Of a stretch of DNA of 64,000 nt, positions 1 to 10,467 are shown piece after piece. The position numbers were made by a program, and so were the translations under genes. The DNA lies in assembly GCA_933822405.4 (NCBI GenBank), contig CAKOGP040001112.1, positions 929,647 to 993,646 on the forward strand, in the 5' to 3' direction. Under the pieces are notes generated by a model. That model was not told the origin of the DNA. It saw only the letters and a list, made by a program, of their open reading frames with translations, and ran no database searches. Numbering within the stretch: position 1 is the first letter of the stretch; each line of letters opens with the position of its first letter. This stretch comes from Cylindrotheca closterium. Taxonomy: Eukaryota; Bacillariophyta; Bacillariophyceae; Bacillariales; Bacillariaceae.

Positions 1-405
1 CAACAACGCAAGCCAGCGGCGACTCCGCAACAAACACTGATATTAAAGGTTTTCAATACAATGTGGGATATGAATTTTAAGATTCTGGGAGATACCAATC
101 CGTTCCGTACAGTCATTGATCGCAACAACTGTGCTGCCATTGGAGCTCCGGACTACTTTGATATCATTACCACTCCCATGAACTTGACATATATCAAAGA
201 TAAGGTTCATGGAATGAAGTACATTACCTTGCAATCCTTCTTTGCGGACATCGATCTAATGATTCAGAATGCCCTAACCTACAACAGCGCGGCAGGAAAT
301 CCATACCGTGTGGCGGCAGAAGAAATGAACAAACGATATCAGAAAATTGTCAAGAAAATCTGGCAGCAAAAGAAAAGACAACAAGCGGCAATGAATGAAT
401 CATAA
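1..405 (+). CDS. Bromodomain protein, 3' end (5' truncated by window edge)
   Basis: The frame is open from base 1 through the ATG at 61 and ends at 403-405, so the gene starts outside the window. The visible 134 residues carry one bromodomain of the BET/GCN5 type, which binds acetyl-lysine on histones. Visible landmarks are PDYFDIITTPMNL (ZA-loop to helix A), a helix B rich in aspartate and the NALTYNS segment, whose Asn is the usual acetyl-lysine contact, followed by NPYRVAAEEM. The protein ends in a short basic Lys/Gln tail soon after the domain. With the N-terminus missing, it could be a GCN5-like acetyltransferase, a BET protein or a remodeller subunit; the sequence does not separate these. 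The domain call is firm, the subfamily open. Confidence 0.85.
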   Translation, partial: QQRKPAATPQQTLILKVFNTMWDMNFKILGDTNPFRTVIDRNNCAAIGAPDYFDIITTPMNLTYIKDKVHGMKYITLQSFFADIDLMIQNALTYNSAAGNPYRVAAEEMNKRYQKIVKKIWQQKKRQQAAMNES

Positions 406-615
406 AGATGCTATATTAACCCAAATTTGGTGGCGTTAGGAATAGCCTATTGTACTAGAATTCGTTATTTTGAATTTATTCTCTTCGTTTTCAAGTTTTG
501 CAATCTCTACCGTAGTCGAATCAGTCAATCTACTGGCAGAAATTCAAAAAATCAGAAGCCGCCCATACCCCACAACCAAACAAACACTGAAACTTCAACA
601 ACAACAAGATTCAAG

Positions 616-2179
616 ATGGCTTCTTCTTCAACGTCCAAATCCTCGTTGGTCATACGAAGACTGTATCGAAACATGCTAAGAACCATCAAGCCATACACTT
701 CATCACCAGATGCCAAAGTCTTGCACTGCCTGTTGCATCGAACTGGATTGGACGACGACATTTCCGATTGGGAGGCCTTTGTCAAGGCGACTGGATTGGA
801 AAAGGGACACCAGGCGAGCGATCTGAGTTATAGCTATGCGGATGCCAAAAAAGGAGGACGTTTCCAAGACGATGATCGAGATCACAAACTATTGTTCAGA
901 AGATTACTAAGAGAAGTGGTGACAGGAGAAAAGGGATTACGACGAATGCCTGTTCCTTCAGTAGTGGACACCTCGAGACTGCAACAAGTCATCAAGAGAG
1001 AATTTCGCAATGAAAAGGGCTCTTCCATGTCTGCCTATTTCAATGATTTGACAAGACGGCAAGTGGCCTTTACAGCACTACGAGAACTCAACAAGAAACT
1101 GTCCGTATTGGCGAGTGTCGATTCCAGCGAGGTATCTCCAAACCAGGCTGCCTGGCACGTATCTTCTCTACCAATATCCAAACCATCAGCCATATTACAA
1201 CCAGGAGTATTTCTTATGAGTCATCCACACATGAGTGACTCTTTCTTTTCTCGAACGTAAGCTATGCCATTTCGATCACGAAAGTTGTCTGAAGAATGAA
1301 TTATTGAGTACTGACACTATGCGTTGCTGATTGTTATTCCATTATTCCATTATTCCTTGCCATCATGTTTAGTGTAATATGTATATTGGACTATGAAAAC
1401 GAGGCAAAAAGTGAATCGGCAGCAAAGCGGTTTGACTTGGACGCCCTGGGTCCAACGTATGGACTTATTGTGAATCGAGTAAGCATGAAGGGTGATACGA
1501 ATGAAAAGAGAACGCTGAGGGAAGCCTTTGATGACAATATGCTGCCCGAAAGAATGGCAGATATCTTTGGAGACATGCCAGTAAAGGACGGAGGTCCCGT
1601 ACATCCATCCTTACAAATGTTGTATTCACTACCGGGATCCAAAGAAAACACAATTGATGGTACCTTGATTCCAACAATCCCAGAGCCACATGACGGTAGC
1701 ACTGCCGAATATACAGATTGTGCCACTTACTTTCAAGGGGACGTGTTTGATGCCATGACAGCAATCAAGGATGGCAAGTTGGACAAGAGTGAGTCTGTTT
1801 TGCATTGATTGCATCATATAAACTTTTTTGTTTTTAAAATTCACACTTCTCACTTTCAAATACCTTTATAGACGAAATGTCCTTCTTTGTTGGAGCTTCC
1901 ACTTGGGCACCTGGTCAACTGGAAAGTGAAATGGCCCACGGCTTTTGGATACCTTGTAGAGGCCCCGCTGAAATTGCTTTGAGTGGAACGTGCGAACATG
2001 AGCCGTCCACCGATAAATCGGATCCACCGCCCGCCAAAGATTTGTGGCTTTCGATGATGAGTGCCTGTGGACAGGACGAGGCCCGGCTGGCTAGTATATT
2101 TCACCATCAAGAGTGGAACGAAAACATGCTACCTTGTGATGCCTTTGATGGAGAAGACATAGACCCTGATATTTTTTAG
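616..2179 (+). CDS. AlgH/UPF0301 (DUF179) protein with LYR-like N-terminal region, three exons
   Basis: I join exons 616-1256, 1373-1788 and 1872-2179 (GTAAGC and GTGAGT donors, TTTAG and TATAG acceptors; phases match) to give 454 residues. The C-terminal half is the AlgH/UPF0301 fold: YGLIVNRV early, GGPVHPSLQMLY in the middle, then FVGASTWAPGQLESEM and a GFWIP turn. Members of this family lack a proven biochemical activity; plant and algal members are often plastid proteins. The N-terminal ~210 residues carry LYRNMLR and, about 90 residues later, LFRRLLRE followed by IKREFRN, both resembling the LYR motif of mitochondrial Fe-S/assembly proteins. The ATG at 616 is chosen because the upstream frame lacks a better ATG and the next residues are Ser/Thr-rich as in organellar leaders. 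Function is unknown; family call firm, LYR reading tentative. Confidence 0.8.
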
Positions 2180-2901
2180 ATCTAAGACAAATGTTAAAAG
2201 AACATGAACCACATTTTGAAATGCTCATGGACAGGGTACATTTCATTTGAGTGCCCATTTATGACAAGATTCTTGGAGAGTGGAGAAAGGAGAATTTGCG
2301 CAAAAGTGCGCGCTCTGCCTGAGTTCGATCTCGTGGCTGCCGTGTTGCGTAGAATTCTACAGGCATTGCAAACGACTGGAAGTTGCTCATCGAATGGATC
2401 CGATCCATCGCGCCCTTGGCATCATCACGAAAGCGGATCATCCACACGTCCTCACACGGGTTTCATCATCAGTTATTAACCTTGCACTGCTACACAACTG
2501 CTGAAGCAAGATATTTCATCGGTGAAGACTTGACATCTAAATCTGGGAACCTCATTGGAAATCTGAAGCTTGGAACGATCACAAATCAAGAAACAAGAGC
2601 ATTGAAAGCGCAATTTTGAACTGAAAACAATTCCATTTCCCTCGGGCCAGCTGCAACTTAATAAGCACTTGAACACAACAATATCAATACGTACGAACGA
2701 AGAATAGAATCCGGATTATGAAGAGATAGATACTGAACAACAACACATCACTGAATTGAATTGAATTGAATCAACTACATACGCGTGAAACACGGTTCAC
2801 ATCCAATAACAGCACAGCATAGCACGAGACTTTGCTCTCGGCATTGAGAATTCATCAAGGGAAAAGGGCTGGCTATTCTATAGCTCAGAGAAGAAAGCAC
2901 C
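2180..2901. other. Intergenic, no supported gene
   Basis: About 720 bases between two plus-strand genes. Open frames here are short, lack recognisable domains and have no consistent splice structure. It contains an AT-rich stretch with a short AATTG direct repeat near 2754-2771. It probably holds the 3' UTR of the AlgH-like gene and the promoter of the next one. Confidence 0.5.
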
Positions 2902-3975
2902 ATGAGCGAGCGTATGATTGAAATGCACCGGGCAAAGCTCTTGGGCCAAACACCACCACCTTCCATAGGCACACCAACTGGACAACCGCAAAACCTTACT
3001 CAAGCGCCGAGAGCTGGCACTCAGCCGCAACAAGCAAAGGCGAATGAAAAATTATCACCTGCAGATGCCGCCCTTCGAAAATTACAAAAAGAAGACATTC
3101 AGATGCAACGATTCATACATCGTTTACAGCGTCGGAATGACAGTCATCCATCCTTTGAATCGATATCCGGCCCTACAGTACCCACGGCACTATCACGGCG
3201 GATGCTGCACAGGCAAGGGGTAGGCTATCTGGACGACACGGTGGGGGCTGTAATATCGGCTTCGGCCGACCGATTCTTGGCTACAGTACTCCAACAAGGC
3301 ATTGCTTGCCGAGACCAACGGTTAAAGGGGCTAGAACTAGCCAAGGAAGCTGCAAACCAGCGCAAGCGTCACATTCAACATTATGACGAAGAAACTATTG
3401 ACCGAAAAAGACGGAGAGAGCAAACAGAAGAGAATCGCGAGAAAGAGCATCTCGCTGCTATTGCTACTGCTGAAGCCCTCAACAAGAAAGGGGGTAAGGC
3501 GGAGGAACGGAAAAAGAAGAAAACGAAAAAGGCAGACGAAGCTGCATCTCCTACTAATGGTGCCACGAAAAGTTCAGCCAACAAAGACGACGATGATGAC
3601 GAATCTTATGATTCAATAGACGAAGAAGAAGAATACTATCGAAAAAATCAGGATCCAGGTTCTTTGGACCGCAAGTACAAGAATGATGAAGACGAAGAAG
3701 ATGACACAATATTGCTACGTGATCTTCAGCGCCCGCTTGAGGCTTGGAAATTCAACCTGCTGGGGAAAGAGTCACTGGAAATCTATTCCTCCTCCGAAGA
3801 AGAGGAAGAAGACGATGACGAGGATGAGGACGAATCAAATGGCAACATGATGGAGGACAATCCAAATGATGAAAGCATGCTGTTTCAAGGAATCATGGAA
3901 AGTGGTAACGCTTCGACCAAACAAAGTGATGATGGGGACAAGACCAAACGAAAAAGTAGTTCTCCCAAATCTTGA
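2902..3975 (+). CDS. TAF10: TAF10-like TFIID/SAGA subunit with long acidic tail
   Basis: Single-exon protein of 357 residues. Residues ~92-140 read as a TAF10 histone fold: PTVPTALSRRML, a short Gly loop, then YLDDTVGAVISASADRF and a final amphipathic helix. This follows the TAF10 pattern (P-x-I-P-x-x-L, L-x-x-x-G, D-x-R/V-x-x-L-I-S-x-A, F). TAF10 pairs with TAF3/TAF8 in TFIID and with SPT7 in SAGA, in the nucleus. The N-terminus is Pro/Gln-rich and probably disordered. After the fold comes a Lys/Arg/Glu-rich helix (~140-205) and then long Asp/Glu runs with Ser clusters, which is unusual since TAF10 normally ends at the fold. The ATG has an A at -3. It converges on the PPR gene with only 73 bases between stops. 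Assignment rests on a ~50-residue match, so it is moderate. Confidence 0.55.
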   Translation: MSERMIEMHRAKLLGQTPPPSIGTPTGQPQNLTQAPRAGTQPQQAKANEKLSPADAALRKLQKEDIQMQRFIHRLQRRNDSHPSFESISGPTVPTALSRRMLHRQGVGYLDDTVGAVISASADRFLATVLQQGIACRDQRLKGLELAKEAANQRKRHIQHYDEETIDRKRRREQTEENREKEHLAAIATAEALNKKGGKAEERKKKKTKKADEAASPTNGATKSSANKDDDDDESYDSIDEEEEYYRKNQDPGSLDRKYKNDEDEEDDTILLRDLQRPLEAWKFNLLGKESLEIYSSSEEEEEDDDEDEDESNGNMMEDNPNDESMLFQGIMESGNASTKQSDDGDKTKRKSSSPKS

Positions 3976-4048
3976 TGACTATTATGAATTCCAACAGCAC
4001 TGTCGATTTGACAACTCTATCTGTTATACGTGTTATTTATTCTCTAGC

Positions 4049-6124
4049 TTATATTTTTAGCACAGACCAATCATTGACCATCTTGACGAGAGTATCGTTT
4101 TTTATGGGAGCTCCACTCTTATACTCGTCGTACAAGAAGGAAACAATGTCGTCCACACGTTCCCAGTCTCGAGTTGTTTGTATCGAGTCGTGGTTGGCTC
4201 GTTGTCGGCATTGGAGGGCCAACTGGAAGGAGAGGGCATTTGTTCGGACCCCCAACCGGCGCATGGTCAGCAAGAGCTCTTCGGCTCGGGCAGCAGCCTC
4301 GGGGTTGATCTTTGTTTTTGAGAGCCAGGCTCGCAGTAAACTGTTGAAGGTCTGTGTGTCAAGCCTCTTCTTCATTTTCATACTGGGGCTATGGTTAGAC
4401 TTTTTGTTTCGGCCTTCGCTACTGTACCACTCCAGCAGAAGTTGTTCAGCTCGTTCGACATGACCAAGTCCTGCCAGCGTTTGAATGATTGGAACATAGC
4501 TAAAAATGGTAGGACTAAGGATGTCCTTGTAATCCTCCATTTGACGTAGCAACTCTTCGGCTCGTTCTACACCACCCATTGTCTTTTTTCGACAATAGGC
4601 ATTTATTGTCATGTTAAAGAGTACAACGGAAGGTTCAAAGGTTTTCAGGTCGGCGCCCAAAGCGTATTGTAAGAGGCGATCACACCGTTCGGCGGTATCG
4701 GGGATGGTCTTGGATTTGTAGCAACCTGCAATGAGGGTTCCAAGCAACCTGGAATCCAGTTTCATGCCGCATTTCCCATTCTCATGTTCTTCCTTCCATG
4801 TCCAAAAGACTTCCTCAGCTTTGGCAGCATCAAAACTACTCCAATTGCCTATTAATGCAGTGTATGTGCCACCCACTGGTTTCTTGGCTTTGTCTGTCTT
4901 CGCAAGCTCTAACATTCGTTCAAACAGCTTTTGGACTTCCAACGCCGCTTCCTTTGTTCTTGCACGGCTCATGCATATCATGACAATATTGAAGCAAAAG
5001 GCAGAAACTTGAAGGCCTGGGATCTCACCACTTGTTTCCATTTCCAACATGCGCTCCAAAATTTGATTAGCTCGTTCGGCAGCTGAAGGATCGTCCGATT
5101 TGGACCAAGCAAAAAGGACCAAAGAAAAATGTGAATTGGTAGGCACCAAGTTTGCGGGTTGTCCTTCATCCCAATATCGTTCATACATTTCTTCTAGAAG
5201 TGCTTCAACTTGATCGCCCTCTCCACGGTGGGCGAAAATGTTCATGACTCTTCGATACACATCCTTGTCCGGACTTAGCTCTGGTCCCCATCTTGCATCG
5301 TATAGCATCTTAAGTTTATTGAGCAATGCAAGGGACCGTTGTGGTGCTTCCTTCTTTGCCCATGAAGACCTGGAAGCGGCATTTTGCCACGCAACTAGAA
5401 CAGCATTGAATGTATAAGTTGATGGCCTGACGACAGGATTAGAGTGACTTGATTTCTCCATCATTCGTTCCAAAATCTTTTCCGCAAGGACAGGTCCAAC
5501 GGGGCCGTATTTGTTGCTTGGTTTCGAGAATTTTCCAATTGCCAACGCTTCAATGATTCGATGGTATGTCCTACTTTCCATGATGATTCCGACCTTTTCG
5601 TACGCTTCGATGTTTTGCCAAACTTTCATCGGCGGGAAAACCATTTTTTTCTGATGATGGCACATTGTGAACCATTTTTGGACGACGGTGTAGATTGCGT
5701 CATGACTCAGTTTTGTTTTTGCAGTTGGTTCCTTTGCAAGTCTATCCAGTATTCGAAAGGCTTCGGAGATCTTTTCGATTTCTGCTATATGCTCAATGAC
5801 TTTGTGAGCCTCCAGCCAACTGTTGGGTTGAAGTGATCCAATCGGAGCATTCAGTATCAAGTCGACGCTTTCCCTCATCTTCTCTTCATTGCTTTTTCTC
5901 TCGTACTGTTTTGGCATTTGAATAGTAACTTCTTCTTCGGTTGATGGCTGTTCGGATTTTTCCGCGAAAGGCCATATGCACCTTCTTTGATCCAGAGAAC
6001 GTCGCCAATCGGAGCTTCGACACCTTGATAGCTGATGGAAGGTGGATATGCCTCGTTCCCTTATTCGATTGGACGCTTGGGTCGCTCTACATCTCACTAG
6101 AATTTTGGATACTCTATGGCGCAT
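4049..6124 (-). CDS. Pentatricopeptide repeat (PPR) protein, probably organellar
   Basis: Uninterrupted frame of 691 residues. The first ~45 residues are rich in Arg and Ser and nearly free of acidic residues (MRHRVSKILVRCRATQ...), as in a mitochondrial presequence; no signal peptide precedes it, so the plastid is less likely. From about residue 165 to the end there are repeated ~35-residue helical pairs with PPR hallmarks, such as TYTFNAVLVAW, SHFSLVLFAWSK, FCFNIVMICMS, TYTALIGNW, VLFNMTINAYC and TFNSLLRAWL, each followed by A-x-x-A-E-x-L-L-x-x-M type second helices. PPR proteins bind organellar RNA base by base and act in processing, stability or translation. No DYW, SMR or other C-terminal catalytic domain is seen. 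Target RNA cannot be told by eye. Confidence 0.9.
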   Translation of the reverse strand: MRHRVSKILVRCRATQASNRIRERGISTFHQLSRCRSSDWRRSLDQRRCIWPFAEKSEQPSTEEEVTIQMPKQYERKSNEEKMRESVDLILNAPIGSLQPNSWLEAHKVIEHIAEIEKISEAFRILDRLAKEPTAKTKLSHDAIYTVVQKWFTMCHHQKKMVFPPMKVWQNIEAYEKVGIIMESRTYHRIIEALAIGKFSKPSNKYGPVGPVLAEKILERMMEKSSHSNPVVRPSTYTFNAVLVAWQNAASRSSWAKKEAPQRSLALLNKLKMLYDARWGPELSPDKDVYRRVMNIFAHRGEGDQVEALLEEMYERYWDEGQPANLVPTNSHFSLVLFAWSKSDDPSAAERANQILERMLEMETSGEIPGLQVSAFCFNIVMICMSRARTKEAALEVQKLFERMLELAKTDKAKKPVGGTYTALIGNWSSFDAAKAEEVFWTWKEEHENGKCGMKLDSRLLGTLIAGCYKSKTIPDTAERCDRLLQYALGADLKTFEPSVVLFNMTINAYCRKKTMGGVERAEELLRQMEDYKDILSPTIFSYVPIIQTLAGLGHVERAEQLLLEWYSSEGRNKKSNHSPSMKMKKRLDTQTFNSLLRAWLSKTKINPEAAARAEELLLTMRRLGVRTNALSFQLALQCRQRANHDSIQTTRDWERVDDIVSFLYDEYKSGAPIKNDTLVKMVNDWSVLKI

Positions 6125-6457
6125 TGTGAACGAAAGAAGATATAGCGCAGAGTTTCAAGTTGTCGGATGATGACAACTGGACATGTGTCTGATGTGGATT
6201 TTGAATTGATTTGCAGAAAATGGTTCTGTGGTCTGCGTCTTGCTGTCGTTCTGCAGTACAAAATAGGGAGAAGGAAATATCCCCTGTTTCCATTTTCGGC
6301 TTTGTTCGCCCCCAATGAAGCTGCAATGATGAAAGCGCAACGATGAAACAAGATTCAGTCATACTCTTACTGTACGCAGTGGATCTTCAGCCATTTCTTT
6401 TCCTTGGTGCACACAAGCTCGCAAAATTTTGTTGAGAGTTGGATACAATAGATAAAA
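6125..6457. other. Divergent promoter region between PPR gene and VPS26
   Basis: About 330 bases separating two divergent start codons. There is no supported coding frame or RNA gene. The VPS26 side contains pyrimidine-rich sequence. It must hold both promoters and 5' UTRs. Confidence 0.5.
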
Positions 6458-7709
6458 ATGGATATCGTACGTACTCTCGTTTTGATTTTGATCCTTTGCA
6501 TGGTCGTTAACCGGATCGGTTGTCTTTTGTCTTTTGTCTTTTTTGTTGCTTTGTAGGGAGGAATGTTTTCGGCCTTGACTGGCCAGGGAGGTGTCAAAAT
6601 TGATATTCGGTTGACGCCTCAAAATGGTGTACTTGCTATCCCACTGGAACATTATCCCAGTTGGAAACTACACAGAAATCCTTTCTGGAGAGTGAAGCAT
6701 CCAAATGCCGCCAAACCTGCCAGTATTGCACCACTTGGACCGTATGGAGAAATGCAACAACAAGAACAAGTGTATGCATACGAATCACATCAAGATATTG
6801 CCGGGGTTGTCACCTTGAATCTTGCACCTGGAAAGAAGGTGGAGCATTTGGGAATCAAGGTCCAGTTCATTGGGCGCATTGATACGGTGCGTTGCATGAT
6901 GCGTTTTGGTCTATTTGCTGAATTGGGGGTAGTGCTGACATTTTTGCTTCCTTTATCTATAGGGTTTTGGATTGAATGAAGGCCGTCCGCGATATGATTT
7001 TATTAGTTTGTCGAAGGAGTTAGCACCACCCGGGATCCTCTACCAGCCACAGATTCAAATTCCTTTCATGTTTCGGAATATGGACAAAGAGCACGAATCT
7101 TACAGAGGCCGCAATGTCGCTGTGCGTTACTTTGTGAAGGTTGTAATGGAACGAAAATTTTTGCCGCCTCTCAAAAAAGAGCACGACGTTTGGGTCCAAG
7201 TAATGGGGCGACCACCAGCTCAAAATGAAGCCATCAAGATGGAAGTAGGAATTGAAGACTGTCTCCACATTGAGTTTCAATACGAACGCCGAATCTACAA
7301 CCTTCGTGATACTATCTTGGGTAAAATTCATTTCCTTTTGGTTCGAATTAAAATCAAGCATATGGAGCTCGCAGTCATTCGACGAGAAACGAGTGGTGAG
7401 GGCATGTCCAATTCAATGCAAGGAGGCCAACCTGGCGGTAATGCAAATGGAGATGCAACGCAAAATGTATTCACAGAAACCCAAACGTTGGTCAAATACG
7501 AGATTATGGATGGAGCACCTGTCAAGGGTGAAGTGATTCCTGTCAGACTATCATTGCGTGGTATTCCAGCCGACTTGACTCCTACTTTTTCCGCTGTGAA
7601 CAACCGCTTTTCGGTCCGATACTATTTGAATCTTGTTCTGGTAGACGAAGAGGATCGCCGGTACTTCAAGCAACAGGAGATTATTCTGTGGAGAGATCAA
7701 CTGGGGTAG
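6458..7709 (+). CDS. VPS26: Retromer subunit VPS26, three exons
   Basis: Exons 6458-6466, 6557-6886 and 6963-7709 join in phase to 361 residues. The first coding exon is only 9 bases (Met-Asp-Ile) before a GTACGT donor; reading on through it hits a stop, and starting instead at the Met at 6563 would cost only five residues. VPS26 is the arrestin-fold subunit of the retromer trimer (VPS26-VPS29-VPS35) that recycles receptors from endosomes. Signature stretches are nearly unchanged from other eukaryotes: [65 protein letters not shown] and [21 protein letters not shown] Gly/Asn/Gln-rich insert of ~25 residues follows the RRE motif in the C-terminal arrestin lobe. Identification is secure; only the 9-base first exon is uncertain. 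Confidence 0.93.
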
Positions 7710-7884
7710 ATTACTATGATGTGCTTATAGATGACATGTTTTGATGTGTCCTCTTCTCTGTTGTGCAGTATAGTACAAGGTACCTGATACTGTAGACTGT
7801 AGACCGAAGGCTGTGCTTTACTACAGATTGCGACTGCAAAAGTTCCTCCAAACTCTGCGTCATGTCGTACGACATCCACGTGTG

Positions 7885-8733
7885 ATGAGAAAAGACAACA
7901 CAACATCAAGTGCCGCAATGGAGGACATCAACCTTGGCATTATCGCTGCGGGGCTCGCCGGGCTGGCCACCGTTCTCTATTACTTTTTCTATAACAAAGT
8001 CACTCCTTCCGAGGCAACTGGAAAAGACGCGACTTCAAAATCGCAATCCAATGAATCCAAATCGACCAGTACCACACTGAAAAATGTGTGGGACGTTTCG
8101 AAAAACTCCAAGACATCGCACACCAAACAACATCACGACGACAAACCATTTGGAAGCAAGTATTATTACGCACACAACAATCCAAATGCTACTGGTGGTT
8201 ACAAAGATGGACTCAAAATGGAAGACTACGTGATGAATGGACCACGATTGCTTTCCAAGGGTGGAAAGACAGTGGAATCATCGGGAAGCAGCAATCTTGA
8301 AGACGACAGTGGGGAAGAAGCTGAACCAACAGAAACTGAGATAGAAGTGAAACCGGAAATATCAACCTCGTTAAGACCAACACGAACCATTACCAAGTAC
8401 CTATGGGACGATCCGGGCAATTCCAATGGTATAGCCACTATTCGAATAGACACTTTGCCCGACAAGCATGGAAAGTCAGTGGATTGGAAGGATGTGACCG
8501 TCACCAATATTACAGCCGAGTTGGCAGGCGAGGGAATGCTACTAAAAGTGGAGTCTAAGGAGTGTGATTACCAACTAAAGATTCCGAAACTATATGGGGA
8601 TGCTTCCGAAGTCAAAGCGGTATCAAAGGCCAAGCGATTATTGGTCAAGATTACCAAAAAGAAGAACGCTGTGTTGGTCAAGAGGAAAGAATCCAATATG
8701 GATGCGTGGCCACAACCACACCGAAAGATATAA
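7885..8733 (+). CDS. Membrane-anchored CS-domain (p23-like) protein
   Basis: 282 residues from the ATG at 7885 (the frame also opens at an ATG at 7918; upstream only a GTG). A single hydrophobic helix near residues 17-38 (LGIIAAGLAGLATVLYYFFY) is followed by a Ser/Thr/Lys linker and an acidic stretch. The C-terminal ~100 residues form a CS domain: TKYLWDDPGN, alternating strands, YQLKIPKLYGDA and a final LVKITKKK strand. CS domains occur in p23, SGT1 and NudC proteins and bind HSP90 or other chaperones. The N-terminal anchor would hold the domain on the cytosolic face of a membrane, possibly ER or mitochondrial outer membrane. In NudC-type proteins a Trp normally ends the domain; here only WPQ near the C-terminus resembles it. 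No closer family is recognised. Confidence 0.7.
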   Translation: MRKDNTTSSAAMEDINLGIIAAGLAGLATVLYYFFYNKVTPSEATGKDATSKSQSNESKSTSTTLKNVWDVSKNSKTSHTKQHHDDKPFGSKYYYAHNNPNATGGYKDGLKMEDYVMNGPRLLSKGGKTVESSGSSNLEDDSGEEAEPTETEIEVKPEISTSLRPTRTITKYLWDDPGNSNGIATIRIDTLPDKHGKSVDWKDVTVTNITAELAGEGMLLKVESKECDYQLKIPKLYGDASEVKAVSKAKRLLVKITKKKNAVLVKRKESNMDAWPQPHRKI

Positions 8734-9268
8734 AATACGTGTACTAAAGAATAGAAGCTACGATCACATTTACTCCTATCATGTTGAAATTCGGACGTTG
8801 ACTGACTGACTGAGACTGACTGACTGACTGACTTTAAAAAATGCAACAATGAGTCGGTCAAGGCAAGTTTCCAGTGTAGATGCAAGTACATCTCACGACA
8901 CGTTTTCACTTCATGTGGTGCATCGACCAGCCGAGTCGTGACTCGTGACCAATAATTCATTCGTGACTGTTACGAAAAAGCCGGACGACTGATAAGAGAG
9001 CATGAGCAGCTGAAGCAGAAAATCCTTTGTTTCTATTGGTGCTTCAACCTACGTAGGCAAAGTACCATGACGGGAGGTGACACGTCCAACGCAGTTGAAG
9101 GAGGATGAGGTGGTTTGCAAGAGGAAGGACAGAAAAAACAATCTGTTGGTGGTAGAGCCGGAATTTCATCATCGTCGAACGACAAAGTCAGCAAAAGGTG
9201 TCAACCAATCGATCTGAAAACCTCTAATCACATTATACAATATCTCATAAATTCAATATACAGCATTC
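8734..9268. other. Intergenic with GACT tetranucleotide repeat
   Basis: About 535 bases without a supported gene. It holds a near-perfect TGAC microsatellite (8799-8833) and upstream sequence of the START-like gene. No RNA gene was recognised. Confidence 0.6.
8799..8833. repeat. TGAC tetranucleotide microsatellite
   Basis: Eight-plus units of TGAC/GACT with a single GAGA interruption, lying just downstream of the CS-domain gene. Seen directly in the sequence. Confidence 0.9.
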
Positions 9269-10177
9269 ATGAAATCAATACGAAGAATTACAGCCCTGTC
9301 AATAGTTTGTGGAGCAAACGCCTTTGTCTTGACGAGCCCACTACACCATCCATCTAGAAGCCAAGCAAGCACTCTCCCCAGACCATCTCAATCATCATCA
9401 GCATTGAACGTTTGGTGGTTTGGTGGAAATGAGCATGGGGAAGTCTCTGGAAACGATGACTCGTGTGAGCTTGTTGCCGTTCGTATTGAACGAACGTCAG
9501 CAAACTCACGACGGATAGCAGGAGAAATTGTTGTCCCCTGCAGACTGGAAGAGGTATGGTCCATACTGACAGACTACGATCGACTATCCATACACGTTCC
9601 CAACTTGATGGAAAGCAAGATTCGCTCACGCAATAGTGGTGGTGAACCAGGCGATGGTAACTTTCGCTGTCGACTTTATCAGGTCGGTGCTCAAAAGATT
9701 ATTGGATTTGACTTTTCGGCCTCTGTCACCATGGACATGACGGAGGGCATTGTTCAAGCAGCCAGCACTTCCGACGACAAATTTGTCCCTCAAGAGCGAT
9801 TGATTGGATTCAAGTGCGTGGACAGTCAATTTTTTAGCACGTTTGACGGCGACTGGAGAGTGAAGGAACAAATCAGCCTTGACGGAGAAATCGAAAGTGT
9901 CGTATCTTATGAGGTGGATGTTAGACCGAAAGGTCCAGTTCCAGTCGCGGCTTTGGAATGGCGCATCAGAGAGGATGTGCCTACTAACTTGAGAGCCGTC
10001 AAGGCAGCCACTGTTGCCATGGGCAAACGAAAGACTTTACCACTGGGTGCAGATGGCGTCATGCAAGCGCGGGATGTCAGTTCTATCCGATCGAGATCCG
10101 CCAACAAGTTGCGCAGTCTCGTCTACTCGAATGTAGATGAATGGGATCGCGATGAAACTATGGCAAAATACCTGTAG
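9269..10177 (+). CDS. Plastid START/polyketide-cyclase-like (SRPBCC) protein
   Basis: Single exon, 302 residues. The N-terminus (MKSIRRITALSIVCGANAFVLTSP) is a signal peptide ending in ANA-F, the diatom ASAFAP-type context, followed by a Ser/Arg/His-rich transit region; this predicts import into the complex plastid. From ~residue 80 the sequence follows the SRPBCC helix-grip fold: RRIAGEIVVPCRLEEVWSILTDYDRL, HVPNL, then strands ending FDGDWRV, and a C-terminal helix LRAVKAATVA. Plant homologues of this arrangement are chloroplast cyclase/dehydrase-like proteins, and COQ10 belongs to the same superfamily. Such proteins bind a hydrophobic ligand, which could be a lipid, quinone or pigment. The fold is well supported, the ligand unknown. 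Confidence 0.75.
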   Translation: MKSIRRITALSIVCGANAFVLTSPLHHPSRSQASTLPRPSQSSSALNVWWFGGNEHGEVSGNDDSCELVAVRIERTSANSRRIAGEIVVPCRLEEVWSILTDYDRLSIHVPNLMESKIRSRNSGGEPGDGNFRCRLYQVGAQKIIGFDFSASVTMDMTEGIVQAASTSDDKFVPQERLIGFKCVDSQFFSTFDGDWRVKEQISLDGEIESVVSYEVDVRPKGPVPVAALEWRIREDVPTNLRAVKAATVAMGKRKTLPLGADGVMQARDVSSIRSRSANKLRSLVYSNVDEWDRDETMAKYL

Positions 10178-10467
10178 CTTTCCTGTTAATAAATAGTCGA
10201 ATGCCTTCTTAGTTTGGCATTCACTTTACATTTACAAATTTGAATATATACTGTTGGCTTTGTCTTGTGTGGAGTGTTTTGTTCATCGTACCAGTACACG
10301 GAATCGCAACGATAAAAGATGACAGAGAAAAAAATTATTTTACTGGTTGCTGACGTGGACCTGCTGGGAAGCCAGCATACTGCTTGCAGCTGAAGACATG
10401 AAAAGTTGGACCACCAAATGGTATACCGGTACGGCAATATTCATTACTAAGTGATTCTATTACTTCT

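Noticed and set aside
427..615. N-terminal extension of the AlgH-like gene
   Set aside because: The frame is open but begins with a non-ATG codon and its composition is low in coding character; the ATG at 616 starts a better sequence.
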